The notes under the pieces: generated by a model
Databases searched by the model: none
The model's input: the letters and a program-made list of their open reading frames with translations, nothing else
Told to the model about the DNA's origin: nothing
Shown here: positions 24,316-31,117 of the stretch, one piece after another
How positions within the stretch are numbered: position 1 is the first letter of the stretch
How the letters are laid out: each line of letters opens with the position of its first letter
Assembly (NCBI GenBank): GCA_902800965.1
Contig: CADCGK010000005.1
Span: forward strand, 1-64,000
Direction: 5' to 3'
DNA length: 64,000 nucleotides
Source of the DNA: an uncultured Bacteroidia bacterium
GTDB lineage: Bacteria; Bacteroidota; Bacteroidia; Bacteroidales; F082
Translations under genes and position numbers: made by a program

Positions 24316-25830
24316 TTATTTTGGGATACGGAACATGCGCTTCCAGCGGATGCCGCCTTTTTCCTTGTCGATGGAGAGCCATACGAAAACGGCTTTGCCG
24401 ACGATGTGGTTTTCCGGAACGAAGCCCCAGTAGCGTGAGTCGGCGGAGTTGTGGCGGTTGTCGCCCATCATCCAGTAGTAGTCCATGGCGAAGGTGTAGC
24501 TGTCGGCAGGCTGTCCGTCAATGAAGATTTGGTCGCCTTTGACTTTCAGGTCGTGGAGCTCGTAGGCGTGGATGATCCTTTCATAAAGAGGCAGGTTCTC
24601 CACGGTGAGTTTCACGGTCTGGCCTTTGCGAGGAATCTCGATGGGGCCGTAGTTGTCAACATTCCAAGGATAGAGGTCGGGGCGGTGCGGGAAAATCTCG
24701 GGACGCAGGTCGGAACCGGCAGGGGTGATGTTGCGTTCCACCGAGGTGATGAAGGAGTGCTGACGCAGCTCTTCAGCCACCTTCTCGCTGATGTTGAGGA
24801 TGGCTTCGTTGGGGTTGCTGCCGCGATAGCCTTCGCTGATGTTGTATTTCTCAAGGATGCGTTTGTTGATGCCGTTGCCCGTGGTGGTCACGGTATAGCT
24901 GAATTGCATGTTTTCGGGTTGGAATCCTTCCTGGCCGTCGATATATACGATGCCGTCGATGATCTGAAGCTTGTCGCCAGGCATGCCGATGAGGCGTTTC
25001 ACGTAGTTCTCGCGTTTATCGACAGGATGGGCGATGACTTTGCCAAAGGAGGCGTGGTCGTTCCAGACCCTGTCGCGGCCATATTCACGGATCAAGTCGT
25101 AGTAGCTGACGCTGCTTTGGAACTTGTCGCACACGGTGTCGCCTGCAGGGTAGTTGAACACGATGGGGTCGTTGCGTTTGATGGTCGATAAGCCGGGATA
25201 ACGATGATAGGGTAGCTTGATCCATTCCAAATACGATTTCTTGGTGGTGCTGCCAGGCAAGGTGTTGTGCACAAAGGGGAAGGACAGTGGCGTGTTGGGA
25301 CGTTTGGGTCCGTAATGAATCTTGCTGACGATCAAGTAGTCTCCGACGCAGAGCGATTTCTCCATACTGGACGTTGGGATGGTGAAGGCCTCGAACACGT
25401 AGGTGCGGATGATGAGGGCTGCCACCACGGCGAACACGATGGCGTCGAACCATTCGCGAGCCGTTGATTTCTTGGGGCGTTTGGTGGTCGCTGGATCCTG
25501 ATAGGGGGCATCTTTCACGATGAGTGGGAAGAAGATGAAAGGCAGGATGGCGGCCATGAATTCCTCCCATACCTTGAATTTCCCGAAGCATTTGCCCAAT
25601 TCGATGAGCATCAGGAAGAGCATGAAGATGTTGATATACGGGAAGATGATGAAGAACCACCACCAGAATTTCTTGTGTTTCTTGATGATTTTCAGCATCA
25701 CGTAGATGTTGAAATAGGGGATGAAGGCGTAGTAGCCCTTTTGTCCGGCGGCCTTGAACTGTTTCCAGCAGAATGCAATCGGGATGGTGAATAGGGCCGG
25801 GACGATGAGAATCAGGAGTATGAGTGACAT
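24316..25830 (-). CDS. lepB: Signal peptidase I with N-terminal DUF5684-like membrane domain
   Basis: 504 residues, long as usual in Bacteroidetes. Residues 1-106 form a DUF5684-like domain of three to four membrane helices; a further helix (about 128-146) precedes the S26 catalytic region. The nucleophile is Ser155 in TIPTSSMEKSL and the general base Lys279 in YVKRLIGMPGD; the box E motif GDNRHNSADSRYWG lies near 458-471. Insertions between these boxes explain the length. The enzyme removes signal peptides from exported proteins at the inner membrane, including the T9SS cargo seen here. Own promoter at 25888-25895. Confidence 0.94.
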   Translation of the reverse strand: MSLILLILIVPALFTIPIAFCWKQFKAAGQKGYYAFIPYFNIYVMLKIIKKHKKFWWWFFIIFPYINIFMLFLMLIELGKCFGKFKVWEEFMAAILPFIFFPLIVKDAPYQDPATTKRPKKSTAREWFDAIVFAVVAALIIRTYVFEAFTIPTSSMEKSLCVGDYLIVSKIHYGPKRPNTPLSFPFVHNTLPGSTTKKSYLEWIKLPYHRYPGLSTIKRNDPIVFNYPAGDTVCDKFQSSVSYYDLIREYGRDRVWNDHASFGKVIAHPVDKRENYVKRLIGMPGDKLQIIDGIVYIDGQEGFQPENMQFSYTVTTTGNGINKRILEKYNISEGYRGSNPNEAILNISEKVAEELRQHSFITSVERNITPAGSDLRPEIFPHRPDLYPWNVDNYGPIEIPRKGQTVKLTVENLPLYERIIHAYELHDLKVKGDQIFIDGQPADSYTFAMDYYWMMGDNRHNSADSRYWGFVPENHIVGKAVFVWLSIDKEKGGIRWKRMFRIPK

Positions 25831-26013
25831 GGTATGATAAATGTTTTCGATATAAAAAGTAAACGCTCCTATTTAAAATAAAGTGTGCAAAGATACCTTA
25901 ATTTTAGAATAAATGATGTGGTAACCGTTTTTTGTTGAAAACTTTTCAAACGACGGTTTTTCGGGTTCGAATACTTCCAAATCGGGGTCTTCTTTTCATC
26001 CCCTCGCCTAAGA
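25831..26013. other. Intergenic region between lepB and the 29-residue ORF
   Basis: 183 bases. It contains the lepB -7 box and otherwise no gene, repeat or strong hairpin that I can see. Confidence 0.6.
25888..25895 (-). promoter_or_regulatory. -7 promoter box of lepB (TATCTTTG)
   Basis: Minus strand TATCTTTG followed by CACAC, 57 bases upstream of the lepB start. No TTG at the -33 spacing. Confidence 0.55.
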
Positions 26014-26103
26014 TTATTCCTTCTTTCTCCGTTGCCCCCTACGGTCGTGGATGATGAACCACACCAGACAAATCAAGCTGATTATGGAACCCTTGAGAAA
26101 CAT
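26014..26103 (-). CDS. Candidate 29-residue membrane peptide downstream of dapB
   Basis: ATG at 26103, TAA ending at 26014. The product is MFLKGSIISLICLVWFIIHD followed by RRGQRRKKE: one hydrophobic helix (about 5-18) and a strongly basic tail, which by the positive-inside rule would face the cytoplasm. The start lies 5 bases after the dapB stop, consistent with translational coupling. The peptide fits a small membrane protein, but at this length chance cannot be excluded. Confidence 0.4.
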   Translation of the reverse strand: MFLKGSIISLICLVWFIIHDRRGQRRKKE

Positions 26104-26108
26104 ATTCG

Positions 26109-26816
26109 TCAAAACAAATCCTCCATCGTAAACACCCCCGTCTTCCCGAGCAGGAACTGCGCTGCTGCCAGTGCACCTTGGGCAAGACCCTCGCGGCTGA
26201 AGGCTTCGTGGGTCAAGGTGATACGGTCGGCACTTGACTGGGCGGTGACGCTGTGGATGCCAAACACCTCGCCTTCACGGGTGACTTCGATGGGCAATGT
26301 GTCGGCAGGATAGGGCTCGTTGATGCTCCAGCACTGGTAACGGCTGCTTTCGGCGATGATGTCGTTGGCGAGCTTGGCCGCCGTGCCGCTGGGCTTGTCC
26401 AACTTGTGGATGTGGTGGGTCTCAGCTAAAGATACGGAATAGCCGTATTTCTCTGCAAAGCGCGCCAGCTCTTTGTTCATGCGGAAAACCATGTTCATCC
26501 CAATGCTGAAATTGGGGGCATAAAAGAGGCTTTGTTTCTCCTCAAGGCAACGCTTCTTGACCTCGTCGAGACGGTCGTACCAGGCGGTGGTGCCCACCAC
26601 GATAGGGAGATGCAGGTCGAAGCAACGGCTGATGTTGTTGAAGGCCTGGTTGGGTTGGCTGAACTCGATGGCGACTTCGGCTTGTTTTAAGAGCTCCGCG
26701 CGCTCGATCCACTCTTGGTCGTTATCAATGGTGACAACAATCTCATGACCTTTGGCAAGGGCGATACGCTCTACCTCATGGCCCATTTTTCCGTATCCTA
26801 AAATTGCGATTTTCAT
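26109..26816 (-). CDS. dapB: 4-hydroxy-tetrahydrodipicolinate reductase
   Basis: 235 residues, a little shorter than the E. coli enzyme (~270) but similar to other Bacteroidetes DapB. It reduces hydroxytetrahydrodipicolinate in lysine and diaminopimelate synthesis. Seen: NAD(P)-binding ILGYGKMGHEVE (4-15), VGTTAWYD (near 94-101), FSIGMNMVFRM, and the substrate segment ETHHIHKLDKPSGTA (near 151-165) with the catalytic His-His and Lys. Its start overlaps the DUF5683 gene stop by 4 bases. Confidence 0.94.
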   Translation of the reverse strand: MKIAILGYGKMGHEVERIALAKGHEIVVTIDNDQEWIERAELLKQAEVAIEFSQPNQAFNNISRCFDLHLPIVVGTTAWYDRLDEVKKRCLEEKQSLFYAPNFSIGMNMVFRMNKELARFAEKYGYSVSLAETHHIHKLDKPSGTAAKLANDIIAESSRYQCWSINEPYPADTLPIEVTREGEVFGIHSVTAQSSADRITLTHEAFSREGLAQGALAAAQFLLGKTGVFTMEDLF

Positions 26817-27388
26817 TTCAAATTGAGATTAAAAGACAATCCTACTTGCGCATATTGAGCCGTCGGCAAATAGGGTGGTTCTATCGGTTTTAAACAAGGA
26901 TCGATGGTGAAGCTGAGGTCGTCATCGATGTCGTATGTGTAAAGATGTCCGTCAACGATGGCATCTACGATGTTAAGTCCGTACCATGCGGCCATGATGA
27001 TGCAGTATAACTCAAAATTACGGCGGAACGACTCCTTGTAGCTTTGTAGTTGGCTGGCTTGATAGTATCCGGCAAGTTGAAGAGAAGCTTCGCTGGGTGT
27101 CACGCCGTCTTCCAGGTTGCCGGTTTTGATCTTGTATGCGGTAAGATAGGTCCTGTAGTTGGAATAGTTGCTGTAAGCCAAATAACCAAACCCACCAAAT
27201 CCTGCATATATGATGGGCACCTTCCACCATTTACCGTTGTAAATCTGGCCTGCACCAGGAAGGAGGGAGAGATACCCGGCTTTCTTGGCGCTGTGTTCCT
27301 TTTTCACCCCCTGCGCCTGTCCTGATAAAGACAATAGCAGCATGGCTCCTATGAGCAGAAAACAGAGGTGTGACTTGGAACGTGTCAT
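26813..27388 (-). CDS. DUF5683 domain protein
   Basis: 191 residues with a signal peptide (about 1-25, ending SGQAQG). The DUF5683 core is visible: KKAGYLSLLPGAGQIYNGKWWKVPIIYAGFGG split over residues 34-65, with further hydrophobic segments near 60-75 and 130-150. The family is Bacteroidetes-specific and of unknown role; it is regularly found between parB and dapB, as here. The start follows the parB stop with no gap, and the 3' end overlaps dapB by 4 bases, so parA-parB-DUF5683-dapB is one operon. Confidence 0.85.
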   Translation of the reverse strand: MTRSKSHLCFLLIGAMLLLSLSGQAQGVKKEHSAKKAGYLSLLPGAGQIYNGKWWKVPIIYAGFGGFGYLAYSNYSNYRTYLTAYKIKTGNLEDGVTPSEASLQLAGYYQASQLQSYKESFRRNFELYCIIMAAWYGLNIVDAIVDGHLYTYDIDDDLSFTIDPCLKPIEPPYLPTAQYAQVGLSFNLNLK

Positions 27389-28303
27389 TTAGTGCTTGTT
27401 GAATAGTTCGATGATGCGGTCGAATTCGGCTTCGTTCTTGAAATCGATCACCACGCTGCCCTGACCTTTGATGTTGCGTTTCACTTTCACCTTGGTGTTC
27501 AAGGCTTGGGAGAGGGTCTTGATCTGCGCCTTGAAATGGTCGGGAAGGTAGTTGGTCTGCTTGTGCTGTCCTTTGCTTTCACTGCTGGCACCGGAATTGT
27601 CAGCATTTTTGGCGTTTTTGGCCAGTTCTTCGGTTTGGCGCACGCTGAGTTCCTCTTCGATGATCTGCTGGAGGAGCTTGAGTTGTGATTCTTTATCCTC
27701 GATGTTGATCAAGGCGCGAGCATGTGCCATGGAGATGTGACCGTCGCGCAAGGCGATCTGGATCTCGGCTGGAAGCTTTAGCAGACGAAGGAAATTGGCG
27801 ATGGTGGAGCGGTTTTTCCCCAACTTCTCACTGAGCTGTTCCTGCGTGAGGTTGCATTCGTCGATGAGTCTTTGGTAGGAGATGGCCACTTCCAAGGCGT
27901 TAAGGTTTTCACGGTGGATGTTCTCGATCAAGGCGAGTTCCAGCATCTGCTCGTCATTGGCGATGCGGATGAATACCGGTATCTTGGACAAGCCGGCGAG
28001 TTTGGAGGCTCTGAGACGGCGCTCACCTGAGATCAGCTGGTAGCGGTTGTAGCCGAGTTTTCGCACCGTGACGGGCTGAATGACACCCTGCTCTTTGATG
28101 GATTGCGCCAGCTCTTCCAAGGCGGTCTCGTCAAATTCGGTGCGAGGCTGGAAGGGGTTGGCTTCAATGAGGTTGATGTCGATTTCGGCCACTGCGCCGG
28201 CTACGTAATCACCGCTGATGTCACGGCTGGTAATGTCGGTCTCGGGACTTTCGAGGATGAGGTCCAATCCGCGGCCCAATCCTCTTTTCTTATTATCTGG
28301 CAT
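27389..28303 (-). CDS. parB: Chromosome-partitioning protein ParB
   Basis: 304 residues. ParB is a CTPase clamp that loads at parS sites and works with ParA in chromosome segregation. The N-terminal ParB/Srx domain holds NPFQPRTEFDE and the CTP/parS segment GERRLRASKLAG (near 96-107), followed by the ENIHRENLNALEVAISYQRL segment, a helix-turn-helix (LSEKLGKNRSTIANFLRLLKLP) and a C-terminal dimerisation tail (VKRNIKGQGSVVIDFKNEAEF). Upstream parA ends 3 bases before. I found no obvious perfect parS palindrome in the window. Confidence 0.96.
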   Translation of the reverse strand: MPDNKKRGLGRGLDLILESPETDITSRDISGDYVAGAVAEIDINLIEANPFQPRTEFDETALEELAQSIKEQGVIQPVTVRKLGYNRYQLISGERRLRASKLAGLSKIPVFIRIANDEQMLELALIENIHRENLNALEVAISYQRLIDECNLTQEQLSEKLGKNRSTIANFLRLLKLPAEIQIALRDGHISMAHARALINIEDKESQLKLLQQIIEEELSVRQTEELAKNAKNADNSGASSESKGQHKQTNYLPDHFKAQIKTLSQALNTKVKVKRNIKGQGSVVIDFKNEAEFDRIIELFNKH

Positions 28304-28306
28304 GTG

Positions 28307-29083
28307 TTATTTCTGATTGATTTGATTCTTTTCCAATATTTCTCTAGCCAAGTTCAGGTAGTTGATGGCGCCAATGGAACCTGCATCGTGCATGATGATG
28401 GTCTTGCCGAAACTTGGGGCTTCGCCCAGACGGGTGTTGCGGTTGATGATGGTGTTGAACACCATATCCTGGAAGTGCATCTTGACCTCTTCGACGACCT
28501 GCTTGGAAAGGCGAAGGCGCGTGTCGAACATGGTCAGCAGGATGCCTTCGATATCCAGATTGGGATTTAGTCTGGTCTGGACGATCTTGATGGTGTTGAG
28601 CAGCTTGCCCAATCCTTCCAAGGCGAAATACTCGCATTGCACCGGGATGATGACGGAATCGGCTGCCGTGAGGGCGTTCACGGTGACGAGTCCCAGCGAG
28701 GGAGAGCAGTCAACGATGATGAACTCGTACTCGTTTTTGACGGCCGACAGCGTCTTCTTCATCATGAATTCCCTTTCAGGCAGGTTGATCATCTCGATCT
28801 CGGCGCCGACCAGGTCGATGTGTGCGGGCAGCAGATAGAGATTCGGGGTCTCGGTTTCCACGATGACGGTATGGGGATCCGTCCCGTCGATAATACATTC
28901 ATAAACGCTGGTGCTTATCTCCTTGGGATTGAAGCCCACTCCCGAGGTCGCATTGGCTTGAGGGTCGGCATCGATGAGAAGTGTCTTGTGGTCGAGGACG
29001 GCAAGGCTGGCAGCAAGATTGATGGCTGTGGTGGTCTTGCCGACGCCTCCTTTTTGATTTGCTATGGCTATGATTTTACCCAT
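28307..29083 (-). CDS. parA: Chromosome-partitioning ATPase ParA/Soj
   Basis: 258 residues from ATG 29083 (the in-frame extension to 29110 adds nine residues within the promoter). A deviant Walker A ANQKGGVGKTT (7-17) with the signature lysine, Walker A' and B segments (LIDADPQANATSG, FIIVDCSPSLG), and VIIPVQCEYFALEGLGKL fit the ParA/Soj family. It forms DNA-bound dimers that move ParB-parS complexes. First gene of parA-parB-DUF5683-dapB. Confidence 0.96.
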   Translation of the reverse strand: MGKIIAIANQKGGVGKTTTAINLAASLAVLDHKTLLIDADPQANATSGVGFNPKEISTSVYECIIDGTDPHTVIVETETPNLYLLPAHIDLVGAEIEMINLPEREFMMKKTLSAVKNEYEFIIVDCSPSLGLVTVNALTAADSVIIPVQCEYFALEGLGKLLNTIKIVQTRLNPNLDIEGILLTMFDTRLRLSKQVVEEVKMHFQDMVFNTIINRNTRLGEAPSFGKTIIMHDAGSIGAINYLNLAREILEKNQINQK

Positions 29084-29107
29084 TAAAATGTCTTTTTGAA
29101 CGATTAG

Positions 29108-29115
29108 CAAAAGTA
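29108..29115 (-). promoter_or_regulatory. -7 promoter box of parAB (TACTTTTG)
   Basis: Minus strand TACTTTTG, 24 bases upstream of the chosen parA start; it supports that start over the one at 29110. Confidence 0.5.
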
Positions 29116-29155
29116 CGCTATTTGCCTGTCTTTTGTTGTTGGGGTCGGATGAAAG

Positions 29156-29184
29156 TTATCAACAACCATTTCTTTTGTTGATAA
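29156..29184. repeat. Inverted repeat TTATCAACA...TGTTGATAA
   Basis: Perfect 9-base arms separated by 11 bases in the parA upstream region. Each arm differs at one position from the DnaA box TTATCCACA. It could be a DnaA or ParB-type binding site, or a simple hairpin next to the terminator. Confidence 0.4.
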
Positions 29185-29213
29185 AAAAAGAGGCCGCATT
29201 TTGGTGCGGCCTC
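29183..29213 (-). terminator. Terminator of the DUF3276 gene
   Basis: Minus strand GAGGCCGCA, loop CCAAAA, TGCGGCCTC (9 bp perfect stem), then TTTTTTT. It lies about 22 bases after the stop codon. Confidence 0.9.
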
Positions 29214-29234
29214 CGAAGTCTTTTTTCTGATTCA

Positions 29235-29585
29235 TCAAAGATTCTTGTCCAGATCGTCAAACCATTTGTCGAGGCCGTCTTCGTTGGTGGGGGCGGGTTC
29301 CTCGTTGTAGTCTTCTGGATATTCTCCGGTTTCAATGAAATTGATGGCGTCATTCAAAGCCTTTGAAACCTTTTCGAAGTCTTCCTTGTAAAGGAAAATC
29401 TTGTGTTTCTCAAAAAAGAAGCGGTTCTGGTCATTGTCAAAACGGCGCTTGCTCTCGGTTATGGTGAGGTATTTCTCATCGTTTTTCGTGGTTTTCACAT
29501 CGAAGAAATAAGTCCTTTTACCAGCTCTTACAGCTTTTGAGAACAGATCTTCCTTTTCATTCTTCATTTCATTTTCTTCCATCAT
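29235..29585 (-). CDS. DUF3276 family Pur-alpha-like nucleic-acid-binding protein
   Basis: 116 residues from ATG 29585 (29582 or 29567 are alternatives); the longer open frame to 29807 crosses the promoter and the opposite gene and is not coding. The PUR repeat pattern is visible: SKAVRAGKRTYFFDVKTTKND then KYLTITESKRR and KHKIFLYKEDFEKVSKALNDAI. Members of the Pur-alpha fold bind single-stranded DNA or RNA and include the Borrelia BpuR regulator. The C-terminal third is acidic and probably disordered. Divergent from the exonuclease gene, with the two -7 boxes only 13 bases apart. Confidence 0.85.
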   Translation of the reverse strand: MMEENEMKNEKEDLFSKAVRAGKRTYFFDVKTTKNDEKYLTITESKRRFDNDQNRFFFEKHKIFLYKEDFEKVSKALNDAINFIETGEYPEDYNEEPAPTNEDGLDKWFDDLDKNL

Positions 29586-29608
29586 ATCTTTAAATTTGAA
29601 AAATCGCA

Positions 29609-29616
29609 CAAAGGTA
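29609..29616 (-). promoter_or_regulatory. -7 promoter box of the DUF3276 gene (TACCTTTG)
   Basis: Minus strand TACCTTTG, 23 bases upstream of the chosen start. It confirms the short start of this gene. Confidence 0.6.
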
Positions 29617-29629
29617 AAATTATTTCTGC

Positions 29630-29637
29630 TATCTTTG
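29630..29637 (+). promoter_or_regulatory. -7 promoter box of the exonuclease gene (TATCTTTG)
   Basis: Plus strand TATCTTTG followed by CATG; the chosen ATG is at 29665. It lies back to back with the DUF3276 promoter. Confidence 0.6.
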
Positions 29638-29664
29638 CATGTAAGATTTATTTTTTTTGAGTTT

Positions 29665-30483
29665 ATGGAGCTAAATCTGAAACGCCCGATCGCCTTTTTT
29701 GACTTGGAGACCACGGGATTGAATACGACACATGACCGCATTGTGGAAATAAGCATTTTGAAAGTGAATACCAACGGCAGTGAGGAACAGCGCACTTGGT
29801 TGCTCAATCCAGAGATCCCGATCTCGGCAGAGGCCTCTGCTGTACATGGTTATACAAATGAGCTGGTGAAAGACAAACCGACGTTTCGGGAGAAGGCCAA
29901 GGAAATAGCTCAGTTTATCGGGAATGCTGATCTGGCTGGTTACAATATCCTTAAGTTCGACTTGCCCATGCTGATGGAGGAGTTCTTGCGTGTGGATTGT
30001 GAGTTTAGCTTGGAAGACCGTGATTTCATTGACGTGATGAATATCTTCATGAAGATGGAGCCTCGCACCTTGAAAGGCGCCTATCGTTTCTTCTGTCACG
30101 CAGAGTTGGAGGGAGCTCATGGTGCAGGTGCCGATACCAAAGCCACCTACGAAGTGCTGAAAGCCATGCTTGACCGTTATGACGGTGTGCCTTACGAAGA
30201 CGGCAAAGGAAACCTGTCGCAAGGCCCAGTCAACGATATGAAGGAGCTGTCGGCCTTCTCCGCCCATCACCAGAATGCCGATCTCTCAGGCCAGATCATT
30301 TATGATGCCGAAGGGAAGGAAGTGTTCCAGTTCGGCAAGCATAAAGGACGTCGGGTGGAGGATGTGTTCCGTATGGAACCAGCATACTATTCTTGGATGA
30401 TGAACAGCGATTTCCCGCTTTATACCAAGAAATTAATCACAGCCATAAAACTGCGAATGGGCGGCAAGACAGCCCGTTATTAA
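29665..30483 (+). CDS. DEDDh 3'-5' exonuclease (DNA polymerase III epsilon-like)
   Basis: 272 residues from ATG 29665; the upstream extension lies before the promoter. Exonuclease motif I is FFDLETTGL (Asp13, Glu15), motif II AGYNILKFDLPML and motif III HGAGADTKATYEVL with the catalytic His and Asp. The C-terminal ~60 residues (VFQFGKHKGRRVEDVF, YYSWMMNSDFP) form an extra domain seen in ExoX-like exonucleases of Bacteroidetes. It may proofread for a polymerase or act in repair; no partner gene is adjacent. Followed 7 bases later by the fumarylacetoacetase-fold gene. Confidence 0.87.
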   Translation: MELNLKRPIAFFDLETTGLNTTHDRIVEISILKVNTNGSEEQRTWLLNPEIPISAEASAVHGYTNELVKDKPTFREKAKEIAQFIGNADLAGYNILKFDLPMLMEEFLRVDCEFSLEDRDFIDVMNIFMKMEPRTLKGAYRFFCHAELEGAHGAGADTKATYEVLKAMLDRYDGVPYEDGKGNLSQGPVNDMKELSAFSAHHQNADLSGQIIYDAEGKEVFQFGKHKGRRVEDVFRMEPAYYSWMMNSDFPLYTKKLITAIKLRMGGKTARY

Positions 30484-30490
30484 TTGGTTT

Positions 30491-31102
30491 ATGAAATTCA
30501 TTTGTATTGGAAGAAACTACTTGGCGCATATCGCTGAACTGGATCATGAACTGCCTTCGGAGCCGTTGTTTTTCATGAAGCCGGCATCGGCGTTGCTGCT
30601 GCCGTATCATCCTTTCTTTTATCCCGATTTCTCACAAGAGATTCATTACGAGACGGAACTGGTCATAAGGATTTGCAAATCGGGACGCTACATAGAGGAA
30701 AAATCCGCGCATGAATACTATGATGCCATCACGGTCGGTATTGACTTTACCGCCCGCGATTTGCAGCGTCGTTGTATTGAAAAGGGGCATCCATGGGAAA
30801 TCGCCAAGTCGTTCGACAGTTCAGCACCCATGGGCGAGTTTAGAAGAATCGATTCGCTGAAAGACCCTAGTGAGATTTCCTTCGGCATGAAGCTCAATGA
30901 CGAATGGGCGCAGCAGGGAAACAGCTGCGACATGATCTTCAGTTTTGACAAGATAGTGTCTTACGTATCGCGTTTTGTGACTTTGGAAGAGGGAGATTGT
31001 ATCTTTACGGGTACTCCCAGGGGAGTAGGAGAAGTGCATGTCGGCGACAAGCTGGAGCTGTTCCTAGAGAATGAATCGATATTTTGGTTTAACGTGAAAT
31101 AA
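30491..31102 (+). CDS. Fumarylacetoacetate hydrolase family protein
   Basis: 203 residues, a single FAH fold. Visible: CIGRNYLAHIAELDHELP at the N-terminus, EIHYETELVIRI (metal-binding Glu residues), the VGIDFTARDLQRR segment, KSFDSSAPMG, and GDCIFTGTPRGVGEVHVGDKLELF near the C-terminus. Members act as oxaloacetate decarboxylases, acylpyruvate hydrolases or isomerases using Mg2+; this short form is most like FAHD1-type acylpyruvase or oxaloacetate decarboxylase. The exact substrate is not decidable. Confidence 0.85.
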   Translation: MKFICIGRNYLAHIAELDHELPSEPLFFMKPASALLLPYHPFFYPDFSQEIHYETELVIRICKSGRYIEEKSAHEYYDAITVGIDFTARDLQRRCIEKGHPWEIAKSFDSSAPMGEFRRIDSLKDPSEISFGMKLNDEWAQQGNSCDMIFSFDKIVSYVSRFVTLEEGDCIFTGTPRGVGEVHVGDKLELFLENESIFWFNVK

Positions 31103-31117
31103 TCAATTGAAGCATAA

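Noticed and set aside
27389..29234. parS site near parAB
   Set aside because: No GTTTCACGTGAAAC-like palindrome was found by eye; the inverted repeat at 29156-29184 does not match it.
29586..29807. Long N-terminal extension of the DUF3276 protein
   Set aside because: It covers the divergent promoters and the start of the exonuclease gene and shows no Pur-like sequence.
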